Source of the DNA: Epiperipatus broadwayi
Taxonomy: Eukaryota > Onychophora > Udeonychophora > Euonychophora > Peripatidae
Assembly: GCA_028023455.1 (NCBI GenBank)
Contig: JAQFVV010012476.1
Location: 2,775,820-2,839,819, forward strand
Direction: 5' to 3'
DNA length: 64,000 nucleotides
This document shows, one piece after another, positions 54,362-64,000 of this stretch. Position 1 is the first letter of the stretch, and each line of letters opens with the position of its first letter. Under the pieces are notes generated by a model. That model made no database searches. It saw nothing but the letters and a program-made list of their open reading frames with translations, and was not told where the DNA came from. The translations under genes and the position numbers were made by a program.

Positions 54362-55354
54362 GACCACATTTATATCCCACAGTATATGTATGATGGTCAG
54401 AAGGAAACTAGGGATGCTTTAATAGAGTGTAAAAAATGTGATAAGGTTTTCCATCTAAGGTGCTTAAATAAGACTAGGAAGGATACAAAAGATATATGAT
54501 TGTGTAGGTCATGTATAAATGTGATAAAAGAGGTGAAAAAGAGATTTAAACATAGATAATTTAAAGAGAAAGTCAGGAGGAATGAAGGAAATTGTAGTTA
54601 AGGACAATAGAATGGAGTATATATTTTGTAGAGTGACGAGATATAGATGACAAAATAAGTACTGCAATAAGGATAATTAGGTAATAAATAAATAAGATAG
54701 AGAAAGAAATAAAGGATATAGAAATAAAATTAAAAGCATTAGATACAAAGTATGAGCATATCAAGAAATTAATGAATAGAGATGATAAGGAAGTCCAGAG
54801 GTAGAAGAGAATGTTACAAATGAAGTAGGGAACGTATTATATGAGACAATATTGATAGGAGACTCATTAATTAGAGGATGTGGAGATGTAATTGCAAGGT
54901 AAAATAGAAATAGGTATATAATATTATGTTTACTTGGAGCTAGAATTAGGGATGCTATAAATGAGGTAAAGAAACAAGGAAGTAGAGATGTTTCTGTTAT
55001 GGTAGGGACAAATATTTTATCAGAGCCAATCGGAGAGAGTAATGGATGAGTACAAAGAATTGATTAATAATTTGAATAAGATTAAAGGAAGAGTAGTATT
55101 ATTTGGATTACTATCAAGATTTGACAATAGGTATATGTTAGATAGGGCATGTTATATAAATGAGAGATAGAAAAAAATTATGTGACAGAAATAATGTTAT
55201 GTTTGTGGATGTGTGGTATTTTTTTATTGGTAAAAGGGAGTTATATAGCAAAGATGGATTGCATTTAGTAAATCAAGGAAGTAAAGCATTAGTAGGTTTG
55301 ATGTATAAAAAATATTATAGTTTGGGAAACTTAAAAATGGGGGTAGGATTTTAA
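54362..55354 (+). pseudogene. CR1-like ORF1: PHD-like half finger plus SGNH esterase
   Basis: In the first part, codons from about 54363 give ALIECKKCDKVFHLRCLNK then CRSCINV: C-x2-C, H-x2-C, C-x2-C, the second half of a PHD finger; the first Cys pair is not seen. A charged segment follows that could form a coiled coil. From about 54842 the esterase blocks appear in order: ILIGDSLIRG with the Ser nucleophile, a GAR block, VMVGTN, then LFGLLSRFDNRYMLDRA in shifted frames, and FVDVWYFFIGKRELYS with DGLHL carrying the catalytic His (55200-55265). This domain pairing is known for ORF1 of CR1-clade LINEs. In-frame stops break it. Confidence 0.75.
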
Positions 55355-55553
55355 ATTACAGTATTACCAAAAAGAAGGTTAAGGATAGATGAGATGTAAG
55401 AAGTAAACAAATGGTAGCTGATCCAGATATGAAGAAGGAATGGTTCTCTAAAACTAATGATAAACAACTAATTACAAATGTAATAGAGAAGAAAGAGTCA
55501 AAAGAATTTATAAAAGGGTAGTAAGAAAGGAAGAAATTGTTAAAATTGGATAT

Positions 55554-58500
55554 TTGAATATGCAAGGTAGTAGGAGACTAGAAAAATGGTTGGAATTAAA
55601 CAAAACAGTTAAAAATGAAGGGCTTGAAGTATTAGCAATAGTAAAAACATATCAAAGAGAAAAAAAACATATACTGAAAAATTTGGTATGGCAGGGTACA
55701 AATAGAAACAAAAAAGAAAAAAGGGGTGGTAGTATAGAAGTTATGTTAAAAAAAACATTTAAATATTGTACAGTGTCAAAAAAATTTGTGGTTTGAGATA
55801 AGGATATGAAGACAAGAATCTAAGATGGCTATAGTATATATGGCACTGTAGATAGTCAAACTATAATGGAATGCACAGTAGCATATATGATTGCTTATTT
55901 AAGGATATACAGAGTTTCAAAAAAAAAAAGGGGGGGGAGGGAGAAAATGATGCTTATAGGGGAAATGAATGGGTATATTGAAGAAATTGATGACTTGGAT
56001 TTTGTTTAAGAGTGAATTTGGGCATTGGAAATTTATCAAATATTTATGGAGGGCAATACACAATGTCTAGAAATACAATATTTCATAGAATAGATTATAT
56101 ATTAGTTGATAAAGAGGGATGAATAAAGTATGAAAAATTACAATGTTTGATAATGAGAGAGTGTGCAACAGTGCTCATAATTTCTTTATCATAGAAATGG
56201 TTAGTAATATGTTGGAAAATAATAATAAAAGTAGAAAGGATAATGAAAAATGTGGATGTAGAGTGAATGAATGGATTAAGATAGAACAATATAAAATTAG
56301 AGGAAATTATGGAAGAGTCTGTTGGGCATGATATAAGAACTAATATGGTGAAGTAGAAAAAAGTGACAAATAGAATTGTAGGGGAGAATATTACAGAAAA
56401 ATAAAATAGAAAAATGAGAATTAGTAAAAGTGTAAAAGAGAGAAAAAGCATGCAGAGAATATAAATGTGCTATTAAAAACAAAGAAAGTGAAAAACATGT
56501 AAATATTAAATAGGAAAATTTTTATTAAAAAAGAAGTTGGCTAAAATAGATAATTATAGAGAGAAAATTAAATAATAAGTTATTGGCGGATATTAATAAA
56601 AGTGGAAGAGATGGGAGAAAAGTTTTTTGGAAATATATTAAAAGAAGGAATGTAGGGGAAGTAGAAATAGTATTACTAAATGATGAAGAGAAAGTGCAGC
56701 TCTAGAGAACAAATATAAAAGTACATAGTAATGGAAATAGTAGTTCTATAGAAAAAAAATTAAATGCAGAGAAAAAGTTGAAAATGTGGAGATTTAGATG
56801 GATAGGCAGCAGAGATGGCAATAAATTTGGGAAATAGGGCAAAAGTAAATCTATATCATGTTTTAATAAGATGGCACAGGAAACAGCATTTCCAGATAAC
56901 TGGAATAATACAAGAGTTAGACTATTATTTAAAGGAAAAGGTAAGGACCATAGAAAGATGAACAATTGTAGATGGTAGCGGTAATGTCAGTGGTTTATAA
57001 TGTTTTTGCATATATGGTGGATGAAAGGGTGGCAAAATGGATGGAAAAATATAATATAGTGAAAGAAATGCAAGAAGGTTTTAGAATGGATGGGCATATA
57101 GAAGATAGTTTATTTGTAATCACACAGTTTATAGATATGAGTAGGAATACAGGTAAGCCGTTATATAACTCTTTACAGATATAGAGAAGGCATATGATAA
57201 AGTAAATAGAAATATATTATGGGTAAGTTTAGTAAATTTGAAAATGAATGGAGCTTTAGTGGAATTTATTAAGAGATTGTATGAAAAGAATTACTATATA
57301 TACCCTTTAGAAAATATAGAATCAGTAAGAGTTAAAAATGGGGTTGGACTAAGGCAAGTATGCCTATGTCACCTATTTTGTTTTTGTTATATTTTAGAGA
57401 AATGGAGAGGGCAATATAAAGACTAGGAAGAGGGATAGAGATACCAATTATAGATGGCAAAAGAGTTTATATATTATATCTTATTTGCTGATGATATTTA
57501 CTTGTGCACAAAAAGTAAGAAAGATATGGAAGTTGAGCTGAAGACTTGCACAAAAGTTGGTAAAGAGATTGGGATCAAATTTAGTGAAGAAAATCAAAAG
57601 TAATGGTGATAAATGCTGGGATAAGAAAAGAGACAAAAAAATTTTTGGGATATAAAGTTAAAGGTCATGAATAAGTAAAACTATTTGGAATCATGTTAAG
57701 TAATCAGAGGAGTTGCTTAGATGAATGGGAGAAAAAATAGATAAATGAAGCAAAGAAGAAAAAGGGACTGATAAAGAAATTAAAAGTGTTTTCATATTAT
57801 AAATATGATGTAGCTAGAATTGTATGGAAGGGAGTGGCAGTAGCAGGGTTAACATATGGCAATGATGCATTATGTGTTAGTAAAGGAGTGTTAGATTACC
57901 TAGAGAAAGTACAAAGAGAAGTAGGAAGACATGCATTAGATGAAGATGTGGGATGGCAAAGGAGACAATTCAAGGAGAAATGGGATGGTCAAGTTTTTAT
58001 ATGAGAGATGCAAAAAGCAAAATGAAAATGTTCTGTAGATTGCAATTTATGGACAATAAGAGATTAGCCAAAATAATATTTAACTGGATTATGAATAAAG
58101 AACAGGAAACATGATGGGTGAGAAAGGTAGTATGGTATGCAGAAGATTTGGATAAAGATGTTATGTCAGTATACTTGTACAAATGGTGGGATAATTGTGT
58201 TAGGAGGATTGTTAAGTGCTATAGAAGCAAAGAATGGGATAGAATAATAGATGCATTAATGAAAAAGGGAGCTGGAGAGATGTAGAACTAGTATGGACAG
58301 TAAAAAGAATCTTTATATAAAAATAAACAGAATTTTGGTATGAATTAATTTACAATAATAGCAAGAAAAGTAGTTTACTGATTCAGGCTTGAACAGGATT
58401 GTTAGCAACAAAGGAATATGCACATAATTGGAGAAATGTGGATGATTTAGGCTGCAAGTCTTATACAAGGAAGGCATGGAAAATAATAGACATCTGCTAA

Positions 58501-58690
58501 TTGAATGTAAACACTTACAAGCAGAAAGGGTACAAATAATGAAGTTGTGGAAGAATAAGTATAAACTAAGTGATTGTACAGAATATGGGTTCATATTTCT
58601 GCTGGGCTTGGGAAAAAATAAAGGGGGATTTAGATAATAAGACCATGGAATGGATAAAGATGATGTGTAAATGGGATAGGGCAGAATAGA
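55554..58690 (+). pseudogene. CR1-like ORF2, heavily decayed
   Basis: Endonuclease block: NMQGSRRLEKW at 55554, VLAIVKTY where the catalytic Glu is replaced by Lys, GEMN near 55960, ISHRIDYI near 56085, SAHNF where the Asp of SDH is lost. Reverse transcriptase: EMQEGFRMDGHIEDSLFVIT (57065), GLRQVCLCHLF (mutated), LFADDIYLC (57480), VARIVWKGVAVAGLTYGNDA (57805), then a zinc-knuckle tail near 58440-58510. Catalytic losses and stops show it cannot be active. Confidence 0.8.
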
Positions 58691-58821
58691 GAAAAATATG
58701 GGAAAAATCTAGGGTGGGGAATGGAAAGGGAAAATAGAGTGGGTAACAGGTTTTTTTAGGCATATTGTCTAAAAAATTATTGACTTCGATAAAGCAGTAG
58801 CCATATTACATCACATACCAT

Positions 58822-58862
58822 TTTAACAGCTTGTGCAAGAGTAGGAAATGGTGATCATGTAA
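58822..58862 (+). mobile_element. Outer tail of hammerhead family 1
   Basis: TTTTAACAGCTTGTGCAAG, GAAATGGTGATCATGTAATG. It directly follows the LINE 3' end, so the LINE probably inserted next to or into such an element. Confidence 0.5.
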
Positions 58863-58869
58863 TGAATTC

Positions 58870-59885
58870 TAAAATGTAAAAGAAATAAACATAGATTTGT
58901 TTGGCTCATAGCAAGAAAGTAATAGATGAATGTATATAATACAAGATAAGAGTACTGTATTTGAGAAAAAGGGATATTTGGAGACACTTTATGAGTATAC
59001 AGAATGTTATATTCATTCAAAGGACTAAAGATTTTCATATAAAAGCACCATTCTTTCTTTGCCAGTATCTAAATGCCACACAATCTCTTAAACAATGAAC
59101 CATTTGATTTTAAAAAGCTTGTAGCATATAACTATGAAGCATTGGAAAGACTTGGTGTAGTTATTGATTGCTGATTAAGATGTGTATTCAAAAAAGCCTT
59201 TTGGTAGATCTCTAAGCATGCAGTAAGATACATTTCATCATCAACAATGACTGTTTTCATTATTAACCCTCACATTTAAATATAAATCATTATTGCAGCA
59301 AGTAATGGTTAACTAAAAGCACCAACATATACCTTACTTTCAAAAAGTAGACAAGGACTACAGTTGTTATGGAAGTGATGTTCAAAAGTATATGGAAATT
59401 GCCTTGGTGTCAAATCTATGTAGCTATGCATATGCATTAGCTGGGTTTAAATCTTAGACATTATATAAATTTTGATTATTGGTTTGAATAACATAAAAAA
59501 TTAAAAGGAGGCTGTTAGATGCATAGGTGAATTAGTTTTAAGTTTGGGTCCTATTTTTTGGTTAGTCTGAAGATGAAAATTATATAACCCCATATTATCT
59601 AGTTGTTTAGTTAAACCTTACAGCATATAGCTCTAGAATTGGGTATAATTGAGTATTATTGCTTAATTGTAGTATCTTACTGTTTAGATATTTCTGCACA
59701 TGAATGAACACAACATTGCAACAAGTGTTATGTGGTAACAATCTTCATTATAAGCCCATTTTTAAAAAAGTCATTGTCGAAGAATAAAAAGGAGTCAGGT
59801 CTTACAAGCCATTGGAAATATATCTTTCTTTTACACAATAAATGATAAAATATATAAAAGTTGTAAGCTGAGCATCTAAAAGGTC
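58870..59885. other. Stretch without recognised feature
   Basis: No supported gene. GCATATA-containing pieces near 59125 and 59625 are weakly alike. Confidence 0.4.
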
Positions 59886-59891
59886 AATGTT

Positions 59892-59989
59892 AGTCAAGCA
59901 TTGGTGGCCTAACGGTTAGCATAGTTGCTTTCCAAGCAACTGACCTGGGTTTGCTTCCTGGTCAATGCATTTGACATATGAAAAAAAGG
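59892..59989 (+). mobile_element. tRNA-like SINE
   Basis: GTCAAGCATTGGTGGCCTAA, CGGTTAGCATA, anticodon-arm-like GTTGCTTTCCAAGCAAC with loop triplet TCC, then GGGTTTGCTTCC, GGTCAATGCATTTGAC, ATATG and A7. GTCAAGCATTG at the 5' end and CAATGCATTTGAC at the 3' end pair. Confidence 0.8.
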
Positions 59990-59994
59990 TCAAT

Positions 59995-61355
59995 ATTAAT
60001 ACATTTCATGAATTAATGCTTACATTCAGTAGTCCAGTATCAAAAAATTTAAAATTGAGCCTCATAAGAAATTATACTATGTTAATATTTGTCCTTGTTA
60101 ATATTCTTATTTGATTTCTAATTCATATATTTATTTTGAAAGACTTTTAAATGTAATTACATTTTTAATCAAGACATAGAATTACTTAATCGTACAATAT
60201 TCATAATTTTATTTTTATGAAGATCTTTTTTTTTATTAGATATCATTGATCCACTTTGATGTTTTTTTAATTGCAACTTTACAAAGAATATATAAGTAAA
60301 CATTTTTTAAATGTTAACCATAATTAATATTTATTAATTGTATATAATAATTACAATCAAGTATCAAATTGTGCTGTACCTAATTACATGACTTCAATTA
60401 TATGTTATCCAAAGAGAAATGTAAACATATTAACTAAGATGTAAATGAACAAATAAAAAAAAAACATTAAAATTCACAAATTTTATGATAATTGGCAGCC
60501 ATTTTTCTTTTTCTGAGCATCATATGCAATTGTGCCTGTTAATAAAATTTCTTCAGTTTATATTGAAAAGACACACTTTTTATTCTTCATTTACTAATCT
60601 TTTTGAATTTGATGTATTTTGGGCAATGAAATATTTTGTGACAGTAATGCTAAAAGTTTTACAAAATTTTAGAACATCCTAAAAGTTCACAGTGAATTTA
60701 AAATCAAAATAATTAGTGAGATCTAATTTCTTGATAATAAGATCACTATTATGTTTCTATAAGAGAAAAAAGTTATTGGAAAAAATACATTACCTAGAAC
60801 ATATTTAATAGTTACAAAAGTAAAAAATTTTGCTATTTACTTTATTTTAAAAATAAAAATCTGTTAATTAATTTTTCTTTATTATTCTTAGTGTTTTAGT
60901 AAATGCATGAGTGAACACAAACTCAGAAAAATATATCTGTATCTTTTAATTTATTATTAATATATTGTTTTTAAAATTTTGTTTGTACTATAATCTTAAT
61001 TTATATGCATATTATACATATAAAAAGCATCTGTGTTTTGTATCTGTGTGTGTTGAATGTACTACTTGCAGTTCAATAACAATATGTATTTTATTCTAAT
61101 CAATATTTATCAACATAATGAGCTATATATGTTGGAACATGAGGTAGGCTTGGAATAAAATATAGTGTAGTTTACTCTCTACTATTGTATATTTTATTTT
61201 CATTTTTTAAGCTTATTATATGGGCATTCATCTTGCTACTGACTAAAAAATAGTAACAAATATGTAAAACTTTATTTTTTATGAAAATGCTTTGAAATAT
61301 ATATATATATATTTGTAAAAACTTGGTAATGCATGAAACATCAATTCTTCTATGA
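59995..61355. other. AT-rich stretch without recognised feature
   Basis: No supported gene; (TA)n near 61300. Confidence 0.5.
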
Positions 61356-61361
61356 TATCAT

Positions 61362-61485
61362 TCTGCATGGTTTACTGCAGTGGCTGAGTGTTGACTCTAA
61401 AGTTCTCAGATTGATTCCAATGATGGTACTTTCAGGGCTCAAACTTCTTAGGAACTTTGAAGCAATAAAATCATACGATTTTTTT
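61362..61485 (+). mobile_element. SINE (AATAAA-type family)
   Basis: GCATGGTTTACTGCAGTGGC, GAGTGTTGACTCTAAAGTTC, TCAGATTGATTCC, CTCAAACTTCTTAGGAACTT, GAAGCAATAAAATCATACG and a T-run. Confidence 0.75.
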
Positions 61486-61557
61486 CTCTCTTTGTGGTAT
61501 CAATTTGCAAATGTTTAGCATATAATATTTTTTTATAAATATATTAAATAACTTCAA

Positions 61558-62070
61558 TATTACCATATATTCTTTTAAATTCACATAAATAAAGATACAA
61601 TAAAAAGACAAATGACCCCTCAAGATGCATTTCATGCTGAGCCAGCACTCATCAGTTGGTCCAAGTCCCTATCTTTCATATACATCTTTATTATATGAAA
61701 AATATTGATATTAAATAATTACATTTTCTTGGGAGTCATTTTGCACGAAATGCATCTTGGAGTCATTTGTCTCTTATTGTATTTTTATTTATGTGAATTC
61801 AAAAGAATATTTGGTAATATTGAGGTTGTCTAATATATTTGTAAAGATGTTACATGTGGAAAAAAGAAGTGAAAATAACTCCATGTGTTTGTGTGTTAAT
61901 TTAAAAAAAATCATATATATTAATCTTTAATTGAATTTTAAATTTTATATCTGTGCTAGAGACAATATCTAGTTTAGTAAATGAATAATAATAATCATTA
62001 CTATATTTATCTAAAGTGCATGGTGTCAAAGATGTGATGTGAGTTAATTTGACACTTGTAATTCAAAATG
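61558..62070. mobile_element. Palindrome family 4 element with intact hammerhead core
   Basis: The ends ATTACCATATATTCTTTTAA (61558) and TTCAAAAGAATATTTGGTAAT (61799-61819), with CACATAAATAAAGATACAAT against ATTGTATTTTTATTTATGTG, are complementary. Inside lie a full hammerhead (minus, 61611-61675) and, on the right, only the 3' half (GCACGAAATGCATC, TTGG, 61744-61760). Further right, 61850-62070 matches the right arms at 42.8 and 45.2 kb (AGACAATATCTAGTTTAGTA, AAAGTGCATGGTGTCAAAG). Confidence 0.7.
61611..61675 (-). ncRNA. Type I hammerhead motif, core intact
   Basis: Minus strand: CTGATGA (61656-61650), G-TGCT stem II with AGCA-T and loop GGCTC, GAAA (61633-61630), stem III palindrome ATGCAT (61630-61625), cleavage base C (61624), then TTG pairing with CAA before the core. 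Stem I is short, so folding strength is uncertain. Confidence 0.65.
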
Positions 62071-62079
62071 TAATCATAT

Positions 62080-62505
62080 AATAATTCTTGACAAAATTTT
62101 ATTTTTTTATGGATCACACATATGCCAAATGTGAGGTTTCATTTCCTGGAAAAAAAGACTCATTAAGCTTTCACAGAAAACTGGGACTCCCATAATGATT
62201 TCTTCAACATCTTGATCTATTTAATAAATTCTTCTTTGCACTTTCTTATTGCTCAAATAAACTTTTTTGGTAATATCAGAAGCTGGTGTGTGTATCATAG
62301 AACATATGTCATTTATGACTGACAAAATTAGTTTTTAATTAGGGGTTTGCCCCCAATTTTTTTTTTTTGTAAATGCTTGAAAATAAAATGAATCCTTATC
62401 TTTCTTACCATTATAAACCTTTGTCAAATGTTCCTGTAGTCTTGAAGGCTTCGTGGCTTTATTTGATAAACTTTTAGACACATCAGTAACATATTATTTA
62501 TGAGA
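62080..62505. other. AT-rich stretch without recognised feature
   Basis: No supported gene. Confidence 0.45.
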
Positions 62506-62580
62506 ATTAATATAAATAACAATTCGTGTCAATTGTTAATACAGAGTTTAATATAAATAAATAAAAACAAATATTATTTC

Positions 62581-62617
62581 CAAGCGCTTTCAACTCTTAC
62601 GAGTCCTTATCAAGGCA
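62581..62617 (-). ncRNA. Hammerhead-like motif in PLE 3' region (left arm)
   Basis: Minus strand: CTTGATAAG, GACTC-GTAA-GAGTT stem II, GAAA, GCGC, TTGG. Two core bases differ from CUGAUGA, so this is a relative of, not a standard, hammerhead. Confidence 0.5.
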
Positions 62618-62660
62618 GTCTAAACAATTCTATTTTCTCCTAGGTGATGAATCTAACATT

Positions 62661-63227
62661 TCATTGTATTGGCCAGGAACAACTAATCGGAAAGCTGGTT
62701 AATTTTGAATTTATAGAACAAGATGAATTTTGTATAATATATGATTCTTTAATCTTGCGTTTTTTATCATGTGTTTTATTCATTAATATTGTAAAATCCT
62801 TTGGACTACATATATGGCCTGTATTATTTTGGTAAACATAAAAAGCTGAATAAACTGTATCATCTTCTCTTGCTCTATTATAAGTATATTTATGTTGTTG
62901 AAGGTGATATTTAATATTTGTTTTGGTTTCTCCAACATATATTGCACTACAATTTATTTGTGGGCATCTAATAGAGTATACATCATTGCTTTTATCCTCC
63001 TTATTTATTATGTCCTTAGAATTATTTATTAACCTATTAAGGTTAGGTGGAGTTCTCCATGCTAATCGAAAATCTTGACTTAAAACTTTTATTATATTTT
63101 TATTAATATTGGGAATAAAAGCTAATGACATCCATGGTTTATTATTCATATTTATATGGTCACTATTATGACGTTGTTTATAATGCTTCAATACAGTATA
63201 TGATAGCATTTGTTTATTATAACCCAC
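62661..63227 (-). CDS. PLE C-terminal GIY-YIG endonuclease fragment, catalytic residues mutated
   Basis: A 188-codon open frame, identical in extent to the one at 63274-63840 but differing at 13 residues. Layout: connector (about 1-80), then the GIY-like motif read as DVY (residues 82-84, with Asp where the sister copy has Gly), C88-x4-C93, IYVGE (96-100), HLQQH where the sister copy has RLQQH (conserved Arg replaced at 108), and ESYII (161-165) with the metal-binding Glu. The reverse transcriptase is absent. The first codon is GTG and the frame is an internal fragment, so translation is not implied. G82D and R108H suggest a dead nuclease. Confidence 0.75.
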   Translation of the reverse strand: MGYNKQMLSYTVLKHYKQRHNSDHINMNNKPWMSLAFIPNINKNIIKVLSQDFRLAWRTPPNLNRLINNSKDIINKEDKSNDVYSIRCPQINCSAIYVGETKTNIKYHLQQHKYTYNRAREDDTVYSAFYVYQNNTGHICSPKDFTILMNKTHDKKRKIKESYIIQNSSCSINSKLTSFPISCSWPIQ

Positions 63228-63273
63228 TTGTATTAAATCTTAATATTAATGTTATAAGCAAGATTTAATACAA

Positions 63274-63840
63274 GTGGGTTATAATAAACAAATGCTATCA
63301 TCTACTGTATTGAAGCATTATAAACAACATCTTAATAGTGACCATATAAATATGAATAATAAACCATGGATGTCATTAGCTTTTATTCCCAATATTAATA
63401 AAAATATAATAAAAGTTTTAAGTCAATATTTTCGATTAGCATGGAGAACTCCACCTAACCTTAATAGGTTAATAAATAATTCTAAGGAAATAATAAATAA
63501 GGAGGATAAAAGCAGTGGTGTATACTCTATTAGATGCCCACAAATAAATTGTAGTGCAATATATGTTGGAGAAACCAAAACAAATATTAAATATCGCCTT
63601 CAACAACATAAATATACTTATAATAGAGCAAGAGAAGATGATACAGTTTATTCAGCTTTTTATGTTCACCAAAATAATACAGGCCATACATGTAGTCCAA
63701 AGGATTTTACAATATTAATGAATGAAACACATGATAAAAAACGCAAGATTAAAGAATCATATATTATACAAAATTCATCTTGTGCTATGAATTCAAAATT
63801 AACCAGCTTTCCGATTAGTTGTTCCTGGCCAATACAATGA
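63274..63840 (+). CDS. PLE C-terminal GIY-YIG endonuclease fragment, catalytic residues kept
   Basis: 188 codons. The connector holds PWMSLAFIPNINKNIIKVLS and RLAWRTPPNLNRLI, typical of the region between PLE reverse transcriptase and endonuclease. The nuclease has GVYSIRC (82-88), C88-x4-C93, IYVGET (96-101), YRLQQH (107-112) and ESYII (161-165): the GIY-YIG signature, conserved Arg and metal-binding Glu. HQNNTGHTC may contribute to the PLE zinc-binding motif. The reverse transcriptase is missing and the frame starts mid-protein at the palindrome centre, so this is a 5'-truncated copy. The intact frame points to recent insertion. Confidence 0.8.
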   Translation: MGYNKQMLSSTVLKHYKQHLNSDHINMNNKPWMSLAFIPNINKNIIKVLSQYFRLAWRTPPNLNRLINNSKEIINKEDKSSGVYSIRCPQINCSAIYVGETKTNIKYRLQQHKYTYNRAREDDTVYSAFYVHQNNTGHTCSPKDFTILMNETHDKKRKIKESYIIQNSSCAMNSKLTSFPISCSWPIQ

Positions 63841-63885
63841 AATGTTAGATTCATCACCTAGGAGAAAATAGAATTGTTTAGACTG

Positions 63886-63922
63886 CCTTGATAAGGACTC
63901 GTAAGAGTTGAAAGCACTTGGA
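63886..63922 (+). ncRNA. Hammerhead-like motif in PLE 3' region (right arm)
   Basis: CCTTGATAAG, GACTC-GTAA-GAGTT as stem II, GAAA, GCAC, TTGG: same layout as the palindromes' hammerheads but with two changed core bases. It lies about 45 bp after the ORF stop and 70 bp before the element's outer end. Confidence 0.5.
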
Positions 63923-64000
63923 AATAATATTTGTTTTTATTTATTTATATTAAACTCTGTATTAACAATTGACACGAATTGTTATTTATATTATTTTTAT

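Larger units (their letters stand above)
53930..58820 (+). mobile_element. CR1-like LINE, longest copy, with ORF1 and ORF2
   Basis: A purine-rich leader (about 53930-54330) is followed by decayed ORF1, decayed ORF2 and a 3' end at ATTACATCACAT near 58815. ORF2 matches the 12.2-kb copy throughout (for example NMQG.R, WQGTNR, GGLRQ-type block, FADDIYLC, GVAVAGLTYGNDALCVSKG). Many stops and frameshifts show it is old, but it is the only copy here that shows the family's ORF1. Confidence 0.85.
62511..63992. mobile_element. Penelope-like element, head-to-head palindromic pair
   Basis: The left arm (about 62511-63240) and right arm (about 63263-63992) are complementary at roughly 95% or better, around a ~22-bp centre. 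Each arm holds the 3' part of a PLE: the C-terminal connector and GIY-YIG endonuclease, a stop, and a 3' region with a hammerhead-like motif. Both arms start at the same internal site (AGATTTAATACAAGTGGG), so the pair looks like a duplication of one truncated copy rather than two insertions. The right end is close to the window edge. Confidence 0.85.

Overview
This is AT-rich (roughly 70% A+T by eye) nuclear DNA from a eukaryote, almost certainly an invertebrate animal. It has no operons, no ribosome-binding sites and no intact host gene. Nearly everything recognisable is mobile-element debris: non-LTR retrotransposons, tRNA-derived SINEs with A-rich tails, inverted-repeat elements, a Penelope-like element (PLE) and tandem repeats. 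I cannot name the species; the mix (CR1-type LINE with an esterase ORF1, RTE-type LINE, PLE with a GIY-YIG endonuclease, hammerhead motifs) occurs in several invertebrate phyla. The window reads as intergenic or intronic sequence.

LINEs. A CR1-like family is present as a 5'-truncated minus-strand copy at about 12.0-15.8 kb (near-complete ORF2), a fragment at 31.05-32.24 kb, and a longer decayed plus-strand copy at about 53.9-58.8 kb. The last keeps ORF1 with a PHD-like half finger and an SGNH esterase, followed by endonuclease, reverse transcriptase and a C-terminal zinc knuckle. An older related remnant lies at 26.6-27.0 kb. An RTE-like family has its best copy at 23.67-25.55 kb (minus), with 3' or internal fragments at 1-300, 25.95-26.2, 34.52-34.93, 44.6-44.7, 45.43-45.85 and 46.7-47.1 kb. 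Other LINE remnants are at 1.4-1.7 and 17.34-17.87 kb.

The most striking content is a set of imperfect palindromes whose arms carry motifs with the conserved core of type I hammerhead ribozymes (CUGAUGA, a short hairpin, GAAA, a tiny palindromic stem III, then UH). They lie at 1.9-2.35, 5.50-6.04, 27.19-27.71, 28.42-28.84, 38.31-39.04, 41.9-42.96, 44.73-45.34, 48.83-49.28, 52.10-52.49, 53.60-53.87 and 61.56-62.07 kb. Several sequence families are involved. In each, the motif lies near the outer end of an arm and points outward, so two arms read head to head. The best pair, at 5.59-5.64 kb (minus) and 5.88-5.94 kb (plus), keeps the whole core and an extendable stem I. The same head-to-head topology is seen in the coding PLE at 62.51-63.99 kb, whose two arms each encode the C-terminal GIY-YIG endonuclease and carry a divergent hammerhead-like motif, and in a miniature relative at 49.77-50.02 kb. 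I infer that the palindromes are PLE-derived or PLE-mobilised non-autonomous elements.

Other content: four tRNA-like SINEs; a second SINE family ending in AATAAA, including a run of about six tandem copies at 41.1-41.76 kb; a 355-390 bp tandem array at 18.9-20.8 kb; three ~400 bp tandem units at 32.5-33.8 kb; a minisatellite at 44.1-44.4 kb; a GTAC-bounded inverted-repeat transposon in two copies (4.26-4.85 and 21.90-22.51 kb), the second nested in another palindrome and carrying an exon-like coding island; and several small hairpin elements. The only hints of host sequence are a CpG-richer pocket at 6.06-6.74 kb and a GC-richer stretch at 47.34-47.76 kb holding a possible 33-nt exon.
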